Assembly (NCBI RefSeq): GCF_003399445.1
Contig: NZ_QUQO01000001.1
Location: 682,001 to 746,000, forward strand
Reading direction: 5' to 3'
From: Parvularcula marina
GTDB lineage: Bacteria; Pseudomonadota; Alphaproteobacteria; Caulobacterales; Parvularculaceae
Length of the DNA: 64,000 nucleotides
Shown piece after piece: positions 1 through 7,802 of this stretch. The translations under genes and the position numbers were made by a program. Numbering within the stretch: the first letter of the stretch is position 1; each line of letters begins with the position of its first letter. The notes beneath the pieces were generated by a model, which was not told where the DNA came from, did no database searches, and saw nothing but the letters and a program-made list of their open reading frames with translations.

Positions 1-1313
1 TCAAGACCGGCGGCATCTTCGGACCAGCCCGCGAGCATATTGGTCGCAAGACCGTCCTTGAGAGAGGTCATGTCCTTGCCCGCCAGCCAGACCTGATCGA
101 CGCGGGCCTGCGCGATCGGCACGGCCAGTTCGGCATGAAGGGCAGCCGCGCTTTCGCCCAGCTCCTTCATCTCGCCGAGGACCGCAATCCGGCGCCCGCC
201 CGGCCCCGGCTGCATCCCGGCGAGCACCGACAGGGCCGCCGCCATTGAGGCAGGGTTCGCGTTATAGGCTTCATCGAGAATGGTCAGTGTGCCGCCCTCG
301 ACCTCAATCTTGTGCTGGGCGCCCCGCCCCTCACCGGCTCGGAATTTCTCAAGCCCCTGAATCACCTGTTTGATCGGCAGGCCGATGGCGTGGCCCGCTG
401 CGATCACGGCCAGCGCATTCATCGCCAGATGCTTGCCCGGCGAGGACAGCATCAGATCATGCGTCTCGCCATCGAGCTGGAAAATGACGGTGCTGCCCCC
501 GGCATAGCCCTGATATTCGGTCAGCATGACACCGGCTTCCGCCGCACCAGTCTCACCGAAGGGGATGATATGCCGGACACCATGGCTGCGCGCTTCTTCT
601 GTGAGGAAACCGGCATAGTGGCTGTCAGAGGGCAGGATCGCCGTGCCGCCGGGCCGCAGACCCGAGAGGATTTCGGCCTTAGCCGCGGCGATCTCATCGA
701 CGGAGGCAAAATGCGCCAGATGCGCCGGGGCAATCGCGGTGATGATCGCGGCATGCGGACGAACCAGCCCGACCAGCGGCGTGATCTCGCCTGAATGGTT
801 CATGCCGATCTCGAAAACGCCGAAATCCGAATCAGACGGCATGGAGGCCAGCGACGCAGGCAAGCCTAAGTGATTGTTGAAGCTCTTCTCAGCGGCATGG
901 ACTTGCCCGAAGGGCGAGAGTGCCGCGCGCAGCATTTCCTTGGTCGTCGTCTTGCCGACCGAGCCCGTAACCGCGACCAGCTTGCCGAAATGGCGATCCC
1001 GCGCCGCAGCCCCGAGCGCGCCCAGACCATCGAGCGTGTCCGCGACCTGCAAGAGCGGCAGGCCCGCCGGGGCATCGCCCGGCACCTTGGAGACAAGCGC
1101 CGCGCCTGCGCCTTTTTCTGCCGCGACCCCGAGGAAGTCATGTCCATCCCGCGCGCCTTCCAGCGCGACGAACAAATCGCCGGGCTTCAGCGTGCGGGTG
1201 TCAAAGCTGATCCCGCGCACCTGCCAATCCGCCTCGCCGACCAGCTTGCCTCCCGTGGCAGCCGCCGCCTCGTGAGACGACCAGAGCGGACTTGTGGATA
1301 GCGGATAGGACAT
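1..1313 (-). CDS. murF: UDP-N-acetylmuramoyl-tripeptide--D-alanyl-D-alanine ligase, 3' end beyond the window
   Basis: MurF adds D-Ala-D-Ala to UDP-MurNAc-tripeptide in the cytoplasm, the last soluble step of peptidoglycan precursor synthesis. The frame reads without a stop from an ATG at 1313 to base 1, about 437 codons. It opens MSYPLSTSPLWSS and carries the Mur ligase P-loop GSVGKTTTKE, the FNNHLG and EIGMNHSGEI segments, and DEAYNANPASM. The ATG shares one base with the murE stop (TGATG), so translation is probably coupled. Only the C-terminal end lies outside the window. The identification is firm from motifs and cluster position. Confidence 0.96.
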   Translation of the reverse strand, partial: MSYPLSTSPLWSSHEAAAATGGKLVGEADWQVRGISFDTRTLKPGDLFVALEGARDGHDFLGVAAEKGAGAALVSKVPGDAPAGLPLLQVADTLDGLGALGAAARDRHFGKLVAVTGSVGKTTTKEMLRAALSPFGQVHAAEKSFNNHLGLPASLASMPSDSDFGVFEIGMNHSGEITPLVGLVRPHAAIITAIAPAHLAHFASVDEIAAAKAEILSGLRPGGTAILPSDSHYAGFLTEEARSHGVRHIIPFGETGAAEAGVMLTEYQGYAGGSTVIFQLDGETHDLMLSSPGKHLAMNALAVIAAGHAIGLPIKQVIQGLEKFRAGEGRGAQHKIEVEGGTLTILDEAYNANPASMAAALSVLAGMQPGPGGRRIAVLGEMKELGESAAALHAELAVPIAQARVDQVWLAGKDMTSLKDGLATNMLAGWSEDAAGL

Positions 1314-2761
1314 CAGGCATTCACCTCGCCAAGAAGCTTTGCGGTGACGTCGACATCATCAAAGGGATAGGTCACCGTGCCGATCGTCTGGCCCTGTTCG
1401 TGACCCTTGCCCGCCACCAGCAGGACATCGCCGGGCGCAAGGCCCTTGATCCCTTCTTCTATTGCTTCGCGGCGCCCCGCAATGACTATCGCATCGGGTG
1501 CGCCCTTGGCGACTTCGTCACGGATCGAGGCAGGATCTTCCGTTCGCGGATTGTCATCGGTGATGATCACCCGCTCGGCACCTTTCGCCGCAGCCGCCGC
1601 CATCAGCGGACGTTTCGCCCGGTCACGATCCCCGCCTGCGCCAAAGACGACATGCAGCCGCCCTTCCGTATGCGGGCGGATCGCGGCCAGCGCCGTCTCG
1701 ATCGCATCCGGCGTATGAGCAAAATCGATATAGGCCGCCGCTTCCCCGCCGCCGGAGAAGACCCGCGTCCCGGCGCGCTGCATCCGGCCCGGCGCCGCAG
1801 AGAGATCCGCGAGATGCTCAATGACTTCCTCGCCGTCAAAGCCGGTGACGATGGCAAGCCCAGCGGCGACCAGCGCATTGTCCGCCTGGAACGCCCCGAT
1901 CAATGGCAGCTCCAATGTCCGTCGTACCGCCTTCCAGCTCAGCGTCACCCGCAATCCGTCCGTTGTCGGCACAAGATCATGCAGGATGATATCCTCGCCC
2001 TTGCGTCCGACGGTGAAGACCTGCCGCCCAGCGGCGCGGGTCTCTTCTGCGGCCCTTTGTGAGCCCGGCCCGTCCATATTGATGACTGCGACCCCGTCCT
2101 TGGGCATCAGCTCCGTCAGCAGGCGGAGCTTCGCCTGAAAGTAATCCTCGAAATCCGGGTGATAATCGAGATGGTCCTGCGTGATATTGGTGAAGGCGGC
2201 ATGGGAGAAATGAATGCCGTCTGCCCGGAACTGGCTGAGCCCGTGCGAAGAGACTTCCATCGCCAGATGCGTCGTTCCCATGGTCGTCATGGTAGAGAGG
2301 ATCTGGTGGATCTCGACCGGATCGGGCGTTGTGTGCCGCAGGGCATATTCATAGCCCGGCGCGAAGGCCCCGAGTGTGCCGAGCGTGCCCGCTTTCACCC
2401 CGAAGGCAGACCAGAGCTGCTGGGTAAATCTGGCAACGGAGGTTTTCCCGTTGGTACCGGTGATCCCAACCACCGTGCGCGGCTGGCCTTCATGAAAGCT
2501 CATCGCGATCTGGGCGAGGGTCAGGCGCGGCTCTTCGCTTTCGATGACCGGCACTTCTGCTTCGGTCCCCGGCACGGCAAGAACTGCCACCGCACCTGCA
2601 GCCACCGCATCAGGGATGAACCTCCGGCCATCAACCTGCGTGCCGGGAAGCGCCGCAAATAGATAGCCGGGCTTCACCGCCCGCGAGTCCGCCGTAATGC
2701 CTGTAATTTTCACATCCGGCAGCCGCCGGGCCAATGTCGTCAACTCTTGTAGCGGCTTCAC
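1313..2761 (-). CDS. murE: UDP-N-acetylmuramoyl-tripeptide synthetase (MurE)
   Basis: MurE adds the third stem-peptide residue to UDP-MurNAc-L-Ala-D-Glu, probably meso-diaminopimelate as in other Proteobacteria. The protein has 482 residues, the usual length. It shows the P-loop GITGTNGKTS near residue 100, the AMEVSSHGL segment, and the C-terminal DDNPRTEDP motif, which in MurE marks diaminopimelate specificity. It lies between ftsI (4-base overlap) and murF (1-base overlap) in the dcw cluster. Nothing is unusual in the sequence. Confidence 0.97.
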   Translation of the reverse strand: MKPLQELTTLARRLPDVKITGITADSRAVKPGYLFAALPGTQVDGRRFIPDAVAAGAVAVLAVPGTEAEVPVIESEEPRLTLAQIAMSFHEGQPRTVVGITGTNGKTSVARFTQQLWSAFGVKAGTLGTLGAFAPGYEYALRHTTPDPVEIHQILSTMTTMGTTHLAMEVSSHGLSQFRADGIHFSHAAFTNITQDHLDYHPDFEDYFQAKLRLLTELMPKDGVAVINMDGPGSQRAAEETRAAGRQVFTVGRKGEDIILHDLVPTTDGLRVTLSWKAVRRTLELPLIGAFQADNALVAAGLAIVTGFDGEEVIEHLADLSAAPGRMQRAGTRVFSGGGEAAAYIDFAHTPDAIETALAAIRPHTEGRLHVVFGAGGDRDRAKRPLMAAAAAKGAERVIITDDNPRTEDPASIRDEVAKGAPDAIVIAGRREAIEEGIKGLAPGDVLLVAGKGHEQGQTIGTVTYPFDDVDVTAKLLGEVNA

Positions 2762-4515
2762 CGCAACGCCTCCTCCAGCAAACCAGTTAGCGGGTCCGCC
2801 TGATGGTCCAGCTCCGCTATCTCGGCACGCCGCAATCCCAGGAACCCATCAAATGCCACATCGTCCCCCACCGGCATCACCCCTAACGCCGGTGCGGCCC
2901 GTTCGACCACCCGCCGGAAGACGGGTGCGGCCACATAACCCGCCGTCGCATAGCCATAAGTGGCTTTCGTTCCAGCAGGTTCGTCGATCGAAACCAGCAG
3001 CACATATTTCGGGTCATAGCCCGGAAACGCGCCAATAAAGCTCGAAACGAGCTCCCCATTCTCTTCATCATAACCGCCCGCCTGCGGTTTGTCGGCGGTC
3101 GCTGTCTTCCCGATGACGTAATAGCCATCGAGATCTGCATTGCGGCCCGTCCCGTCAGTCACCGCGCGGCGCAGGATGATGCGCATCTGGTCGCTGGTGT
3201 CCTTTGAGAAGACCTGCGCGCCCTTCTGCTCATGCCCGGCGATGAACGTCGGCACACGGTATTCACCGCCATTGACGACAGCGGCAAAGGCGGCGGCAAG
3301 CTGGATCGGTGTCACCGCAATGCCGTGGCCGTAAGACGTGGATGCGAGCTCCGCAGGACGCCATGCGCTTGAGTAGGCAGGCGCCTGCATCTCTGGCAGC
3401 TCGGTCTGAAGAGCCGTTGTCAGATGCAGTTGGGACAGGCTGTCCTCAAAGGCTTCCGCGCCAAGGCGCTGGACAATCTGCACCGTCCCGATATTGGAGG
3501 AGTGCTGAATGATCTCCGACACGCTCATCACCGGCTTCTTGCGGCTGTAATCCTTGATCTCCCAGCCGCCGACCTTGATAGGGCGTGAGACATCAAAACT
3601 GTCGCTCATACGGATGACGCCGCGATCAAGTGCGGCCGCCACCGTGATCGGCTTGAAGGCAGAGCCCAGCTCATAGCGGTCAGCCATGGCGCGGTTGCGC
3701 CAATGCGCTGCCGGTACATCGCCCGGTGCATTCGGGTTGAAATCGGGCAGGCTCGCAAGGGCGGCAACTTCGCCCGTATGCACATCAATCATGACGCCCC
3801 AGCCGGCCTTGGCCGAGAAGGTCTCGATGGCGCCCGCCAGTTCCTCCTCAAGGATCTGCTGCGCGACAAGGTCGATGGACAGCCGCAGGGGCTCTTTCGC
3901 TGTTGTCCCGAAAGCATCGCTTTCAAGCGCCGCCTCGACACCAATCGCGCCGCCCCGGCCCGGAATCGTATAGCCCGTCACATGCGCGGCGAGCCCCTTT
4001 TGCGGATAGACCCGGCCCATGGTTTCAGGAAAGCGCATCCCCGGCAGGCCGAGCGCGATGATCGCGGCACGCTGCTCCTCGCTGATCGTGTCCGTTACAT
4101 GCGCGTATTTATGCGCCGCCAGCCGGTCTCGCAGGCGGTATTCATCTGCTTGCGGAAAAATCCGGGAGACCCCGCGTAAGGTCTCTTCGACATCCCAGAC
4201 CTCCCGACCATCAATTGCAAAGCCGGTCAATTTCGCATTCATGATCAGGGGGCGGCCATCACGGTCCGTGACCTCACGGCGTGGCCCTTCGGCCTCAACG
4301 ACGCGGCGAAGGGTGGGATCTTCGCCCACAAAGAACGAGACCTGCACCAGCCGGGCAGCAAGCAGCGCAAAGGCACAAGCAAACAGGCCCGCCGACAAGC
4401 CTATGCGGCGCCCGCCCTCGGCCGGCACCACACGCGATTGCGGCGGTTTGCAGGGCCGCCGGTCATCATAGACGCAGCGGACCGAAATCTGTCGCTTGAG
4501 CCCGTCTGCCCTCAT
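2758..4515 (-). CDS. ftsI: Septal peptidoglycan transpeptidase FtsI (PBP3)
   Basis: FtsI is the class B penicillin-binding protein that cross-links septal peptidoglycan. It has 585 residues: a cytoplasmic N-terminus, one membrane segment at about residues 38-56, a PBP dimer domain, and a transpeptidase domain with S285-AFK and S339-S-N341. The third active-site motif reads K470-T-A-T where KTGT is usual, confirmed in the DNA at 3097-3108. The start overlaps the ftsL stop by four bases (ATGA). Order and length fit FtsI rather than an elongation PBP2. The KTA variant is discussed as a finding. Confidence 0.95.
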   Translation of the reverse strand: MRADGLKRQISVRCVYDDRRPCKPPQSRVVPAEGGRRIGLSAGLFACAFALLAARLVQVSFFVGEDPTLRRVVEAEGPRREVTDRDGRPLIMNAKLTGFAIDGREVWDVEETLRGVSRIFPQADEYRLRDRLAAHKYAHVTDTISEEQRAAIIALGLPGMRFPETMGRVYPQKGLAAHVTGYTIPGRGGAIGVEAALESDAFGTTAKEPLRLSIDLVAQQILEEELAGAIETFSAKAGWGVMIDVHTGEVAALASLPDFNPNAPGDVPAAHWRNRAMADRYELGSAFKPITVAAALDRGVIRMSDSFDVSRPIKVGGWEIKDYSRKKPVMSVSEIIQHSSNIGTVQIVQRLGAEAFEDSLSQLHLTTALQTELPEMQAPAYSSAWRPAELASTSYGHGIAVTPIQLAAAFAAVVNGGEYRVPTFIAGHEQKGAQVFSKDTSDQMRIILRRAVTDGTGRNADLDGYYVIGKTATADKPQAGGYDEENGELVSSFIGAFPGYDPKYVLLVSIDEPAGTKATYGYATAGYVAAPVFRRVVERAAPALGVMPVGDDVAFDGFLGLRRAEIAELDHQADPLTGLLEEALR

Positions 4516-4895
4516 TCGTTCACGGCCTTTTCAGTCAGAGTGGGATCCGCCATGCCGATGGCGTTGCCGATGACATCGGCATTCTTCGCAACCGGGCTTT
4601 CAATCTCTTCCGTCGGCATACCGATCACCTGCGCAAAGCGGCGATCATCGAGCAATTGCTCAGCACGCACCGTGCCCAGCGCCAGCTTGGAGGAATTGAG
4701 CTTTGACAGCCGGCTTGCCGATTCAAGGACTTCGACATCTAGCCGCGCCTTCTCGACCTCCGCACCCAGCCTTTCGGCCTCGCGGTCCAGCCGGTCGATT
4801 TCATCCTGGGATTTGCGCACCTGCGCCTCAGCATGAAAACGGCCCGCGGCAGCAAGGGCGAGGATGAGGGTGAGGAAGATCGCGATATATTTCAT
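4512..4895 (-). CDS. ftsL: Cell division protein FtsL-like
   Basis: This small bitopic protein sits between rsmH and ftsI, where ftsL belongs. It has 127 residues from an ATG at 4895, opening MKYIAIFLTLILALAAAG, which is a membrane segment. A charged, heptad-like stretch rich in Glu, Arg and Leu follows and should form the periplasmic coiled coil that pairs with FtsB. FtsL sequences diverge strongly, so the call rests on position, size and topology. A TTG at 4910 would add five residues and overlap rsmH, but the ATG lies just after the rsmH stop and places the membrane segment at the N-terminus. Confidence 0.82.
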   Translation of the reverse strand: MKYIAIFLTLILALAAAGRFHAEAQVRKSQDEIDRLDREAERLGAEVEKARLDVEVLESASRLSKLNSSKLALGTVRAEQLLDDRRFAQVIGMPTEEIESPVAKNADVIGNAIGMADPTLTEKAVNE

Positions 4896-4900
4896 CTGTA

Positions 4901-5896
4901 CTATGCCCAATCAGACTGGAGGGGAGAAAAAACCATTGGCGGGATGCCAAGCCCGGAGAGACGCGCATGATCCCACGCACGCGCTGGCTCACCGGTACGG
5001 ATGGCCGCCCGCAGCCGCGCTGAACGCGCCCGTGGATTAGCAGCCATTTCGTCGGCAGACGGTTCAACCGCCTTGCCGGCAAGAGTAAAAGTCGGTGCTT
5101 CAGGCACGGCCATCGGCGCATGGCGCGAGCCGCCGCCAGACCGCCCCGCCACATCGGCAAGGAAGCGCTTGACGATCCGGTCTTCGAGCGAATGAAAGGA
5201 GACGGCGATCAGTCGCCCGCCTTCTTTTAGAACCTTCTCGGCGGCAATCAGCGCCCGCACGATCTGACCCAGCTCGTCATTGATGAAGATGCGAAGACCT
5301 TGGAACATCCGAGTCGCCGGATGGATCTTCTCGCGCGTGCCGAGCACCTTCTCAGCAATCGCGGCAAGCTGCGCCGTCGTCTCGATCGGCGCCTCTTCGC
5401 GGGCTTTCACGATGGCACGGGCAAGGTGGCGCGATTTGCGCTCCTCCCCATACTGATAGATCACATCGGCGATGTCGGCCTCGTCCGCCTGATTGACGAA
5501 ATCAGAGACCGTACGCCCCTCGCCCATGCGCATATCGAGCGGTCCATCAAAGCGGAAGGAGAACCCGCGCTCTGGCTGGTCGAGCTGCATTGAGGAAACA
5601 CCGAAATCGAACACCGCCGCATCGACAGGGCCAAGCCCGCGCGCGGTCAGCTCTTCTTCGAGCTGATCAAACGGGGCTTCGATCAGGGTCAGGCGCCCCG
5701 GAAACTCAGCCAGCAATTTTTGCCCGCCTGCAATCGCAGTCGGATCACGATCAAAGCCGATGACGTCCGCACCCGCCTCAAGAAAGGCGCGCGAATAGCC
5801 GCCCGCGCCGAAGGTGCCATCAACGATCCGCTCGCCCGGCGCGATTTTCGCGGCAGCCAGCACGGGGTCGAGAAGGACGGGAATATGCGCGCTCAT
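4901..5896 (-). CDS. rsmH: 16S rRNA (cytosine1402-N4)-methyltransferase RsmH
   Basis: RsmH (MraW) methylates the base N4 of C1402 in 16S rRNA using S-adenosylmethionine. It has 331 residues beginning MSAHIPVLLDPVL, with the SAM-binding GTFGAGGYSRAFL, the DFGVSSMQLD motif, and FHSLEDRIVK near the C-terminal third, all typical. The start overlaps mraZ by four bases, and ftsL starts five bases after its stop. It is the second gene of the dcw cluster as usual. Confidence 0.97.
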   Translation of the reverse strand: MSAHIPVLLDPVLAAAKIAPGERIVDGTFGAGGYSRAFLEAGADVIGFDRDPTAIAGGQKLLAEFPGRLTLIEAPFDQLEEELTARGLGPVDAAVFDFGVSSMQLDQPERGFSFRFDGPLDMRMGEGRTVSDFVNQADEADIADVIYQYGEERKSRHLARAIVKAREEAPIETTAQLAAIAEKVLGTREKIHPATRMFQGLRIFINDELGQIVRALIAAEKVLKEGGRLIAVSFHSLEDRIVKRFLADVAGRSGGGSRHAPMAVPEAPTFTLAGKAVEPSADEMAANPRARSARLRAAIRTGEPARAWDHARLSGLGIPPMVFSPLQSDWA

Positions 5897-6429
5897 TCCT
5901 TGCCCCTCCCTGCAATGGTCGAGGGCATGGACCGGGCGCGGATGATGTCGCGCTCGTCCTCGGTGAGGGAGGTCACAAGATCCCAGAGGTCATCGAGACA
6001 CTCGCCCGGGCTCATCGTGAAGAATGGCCCCGCCCCAGCAAAGGCGACCTGCCCCTCAAGCCCGGCATGGTCGCGCAACTTCTTGGGCAGCACGATCCGG
6101 CCATTGTCATCGAAATAGAGCCGCTCGGTGAAGGCGGTGACGGCGCGCTCCATCGCGGCGCGCTTCTTCTCGAAAATGTCCTGCGTTGCGACGATCTCAA
6201 GATGGACGGTGACGAGGTCCGCCCCGCCGCAGATCAGCTCCGCATCGGAAAAGCTGGGACAGCAATACATCGACGACGCGGGGTCTTCGCTACCGGGCGC
6301 AAGATGGCGGCGAAAATCGGCCGGGACCGAAATCCGGCCCTTGGTGTCGATCTTGTTCTGCCAGCGCCCGACGAAGCGGGACGCATCGCGCAGGGACGTT
6401 GCCGCTGCTGTCGCCTCCACTTCGCTCAT
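5893..6429 (-). CDS. mraZ: Transcriptional regulator MraZ
   Basis: MraZ is an AbrB-fold DNA-binding protein that in E. coli represses the dcw operon, and it is the first gene here. It has 178 residues, longer than the roughly 150 of E. coli, with an N-terminal extension of about 20 residues. It has two copies of the fold, around NKIDTKGRISVPADFRR and DNGRIVLPKKLRDHAGL, each with the conserved GR-P core. Its probable operator, three TGGG boxes at 10-base spacing, lies about 75-100 bases upstream. Confidence 0.95.
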   Translation of the reverse strand: MSEVEATAAATSLRDASRFVGRWQNKIDTKGRISVPADFRRHLAPGSEDPASSMYCCPSFSDAELICGGADLVTVHLEIVATQDIFEKKRAAMERAVTAFTERLYFDDNGRIVLPKKLRDHAGLEGQVAFAGAGPFFTMSPGECLDDLWDLVTSLTEDERDIIRARSMPSTIAGRGKE

Positions 6430-6503
6430 CTGCTGCCCTCGCCTGCCTTCGAATGCCCAGGATTGCCATCAGACGCCTTTGCGCGCCTTGAGATAGTCTT
6501 GGA

Positions 6504-6527
6504 TGGGATATCATGGGCTGTCATGGG
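6504..6527 (+). promoter_or_regulatory. Three TGGG boxes at 10-base period, probable MraZ operator
   Basis: TGGG occurs at 6504, 6514 and 6524, exactly one helical turn apart, upstream of mraZ. Established work in E. coli shows MraZ binding TGGGN repeats separated by five bases, which is the same 10-base period. Here the TGGG strand is the plus strand, opposite to mraZ transcription. The spacing match and position make an MraZ site likely. The orientation is worth checking. Confidence 0.72.
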
Positions 6528-6571
6528 GCGCAATCAGGCGCTGCATTTGTGGAAAAATCCTTAACAGCCCT

Positions 6572-6600
6572 ATGAATGCGGCCTCAGCAAGGCGCATCAA
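6572..6600 (-). promoter_or_regulatory. Candidate sigma-70 promoter for mraZ/dcw
   Basis: Read on the minus strand, TTGATG (6600-6595) and ATTCAT (6577-6572) are separated by 17 bases and lie upstream of the TGGG boxes and mraZ. The match to consensus is partial, so this is a candidate only. If correct, transcription would start near 6565 and the boxes would lie in the early transcribed region, as in E. coli. Confidence 0.35.
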
Positions 6601-6622
6601 CGCTAGGGAATGAAGGTTAAAA

Positions 6623-6998
6623 GGTCAGACGGCCGTGTAAGCCGGGTTCTGTCCCGCCGAGGCGGTGACGACCATTCATCTGGGACACACGCTTGCACGT
6701 GGCCTCAAGCAACCAACCCGGACAAGTAGCGCTGGCGGCGGCGCCGGCCGTACAGGCCACCCTGTCCCTATTCGGTTTTGCTCCGGGCGGGGCTTGCCAT
6801 GCCCGTCCCGTTGCCGGGACGGCGGTGGGCTCTTACTCCACCTTTTCACCCTTACCGTCGCCGACTGGCGAAGGCGGTTCATTCTCTGTGGCGCTATCCC
6901 TTGGATCGCTCCAGCCGGGCGTTACCCGGCACCCTGCCGCCATGGAGCCCGGACTTTCCTCGAACCCGAAGGCCCGCGGCCGTCCGGCCATCTGACCC
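6623..6998 (-). ncRNA. rnpB: RNase P RNA
   Basis: The catalytic RNA that trims the 5' leader of pre-tRNAs. On the minus strand the region contains the conserved GAGGAAAGTCCGGGCTCCA near the 5' end, GGGTGCCGGGTAACGCC after it, and ACAGAACCCGGCTTA near the 3' end. The two ends pair as helix P1: GGTCAGATGGCCG at 6997-6985 with CGGCCGTCTGACC at 6635-6623. Length of about 376 bases fits a bacterial type A RNA. Exact ends are inferred from the P1 helix. Confidence 0.96.
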
Positions 6999-7002
6999 CC
7001 GA

Positions 7003-7031
7003 CATGTCGAGCGGAGACGGCTTAAGGTCAA
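7003..7031 (-). promoter_or_regulatory. Candidate promoter of rnpB
   Basis: On the minus strand TTGACC (7031-7026) and GACATG (7008-7003) are spaced by 17 bases and end about five bases before the inferred rnpB 5' end at 6998, the right distance for a sigma-70 promoter. The -35 element lies inside one arm of the perfect palindrome at 7021-7054. Confidence 0.5.
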
Positions 7032-7054
7032 GTCCGTCATGACTTGACCTTAAG
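7021..7054. repeat. Perfect 14-base inverted repeat with 6-base loop
   Basis: CTTAAGGTCAAGTC (7021-7034) is repeated exactly in inverse at 7041-7054, with CGTCAT between. It sits between rnpB (minus) and the FkbM gene (plus). Each arm carries TTGACC, a -35-like hexamer, one facing each gene. It could be a divergent operator/promoter or a hairpin. There is no T-run of terminator type. Confidence 0.85.
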
Positions 7055-7079
7055 GGCGGCACAGCTTCCAACCTTGCGG

Positions 7080-7802
7080 ATGACCTGGCGAGACCTCTTT
7101 CAGCGGCAGACGCTCAAGCGCCATCCAACAAAGCGCGACGCCTTCCGCGTGCTCAAGGAAAAGGGCGTGCCGGTGAAATCCGTCATCGATGTCGGCGTCC
7201 TGCACGGCACGCCGGATCTGATGTGGGGATATCCGGACGTCCCCCACCTTCTCATCGAGCCGGTTGCCGATTTCGCGTCGATCATCACTTCACGTTACGA
7301 GGCAGCAGGCGTGCCGCACCAGCTGATCCTTGCTGCCGCCTCCGACACTAAGGGCGAGCTGACCCTTCACCTCAAAAAGGATGAGGCTGCGGATATCACC
7401 CATGCGCGCGAGACCGCGCCCGCAGATGCGAGTGCCGATGCCGGCACGGTGAAAGTGACGGCCCGCCCGCTCGATGACATGCTCGCCGATCTCACTTTGC
7501 CGACGCCGCATCTTCTCAAGATCGATGTCGACGGCGCCGAGCTTCAGGTTCTCAAGGGCGCAGAGAAGGCTCTCGAATCCTGCTCCATCGTCTGTATAGA
7601 GACAGGCGTTTCAAACCTTTTCAAACGCTCCGTCCCGCTCGTCAGTGCAGGCTTTGGCCTCTTTGATATCGTCGATCTTTGCTATTATGACGACCGGCTG
7701 GCGCAGGTGGATCTCATTTTCATCCGCAAACAGCTTATCGCCGATCTCGGCATCGAGCTCTTCAAGGACGGATTTGACGACACGCTCTGGCAGTCGCTCT
7801 AG
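7080..7802 (+). CDS. FkbM family methyltransferase
   Basis: A SAM-dependent methyltransferase of the FkbM family, whose members methylate sugars, lipids or secondary metabolites; the substrate cannot be told. It has 240 residues from ATG 7080. Visible are the SAM-site strand SVIDVGVLHGTPDLM, an acidic IEPVADF strand end, and the family motif LLKIDVDGAELQVLKGAEKAL with CIETGVSNL. The frame is open back to a TTG at 7044, but that lies in the palindrome, so the ATG is preferred; no strong ribosome site is seen. Its end overlaps by four bases the end of the convergent kinase gene. It has no sugar or polyketide neighbours. Confidence 0.85.
   Translation: MTWRDLFQRQTLKRHPTKRDAFRVLKEKGVPVKSVIDVGVLHGTPDLMWGYPDVPHLLIEPVADFASIITSRYEAAGVPHQLILAAASDTKGELTLHLKKDEAADITHARETAPADASADAGTVKVTARPLDDMLADLTLPTPHLLKIDVDGAELQVLKGAEKALESCSIVCIETGVSNLFKRSVPLVSAGFGLFDIVDLCYYDDRLAQVDLIFIRKQLIADLGIELFKDGFDDTLWQSL

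Noticed and set aside
7044-7079. Longer start (TTG 7044) for the FkbM methyltransferase
   Set aside because: The codon lies inside the perfect palindrome and -35-like TTGACC; the ATG at 7080 matches the family better.
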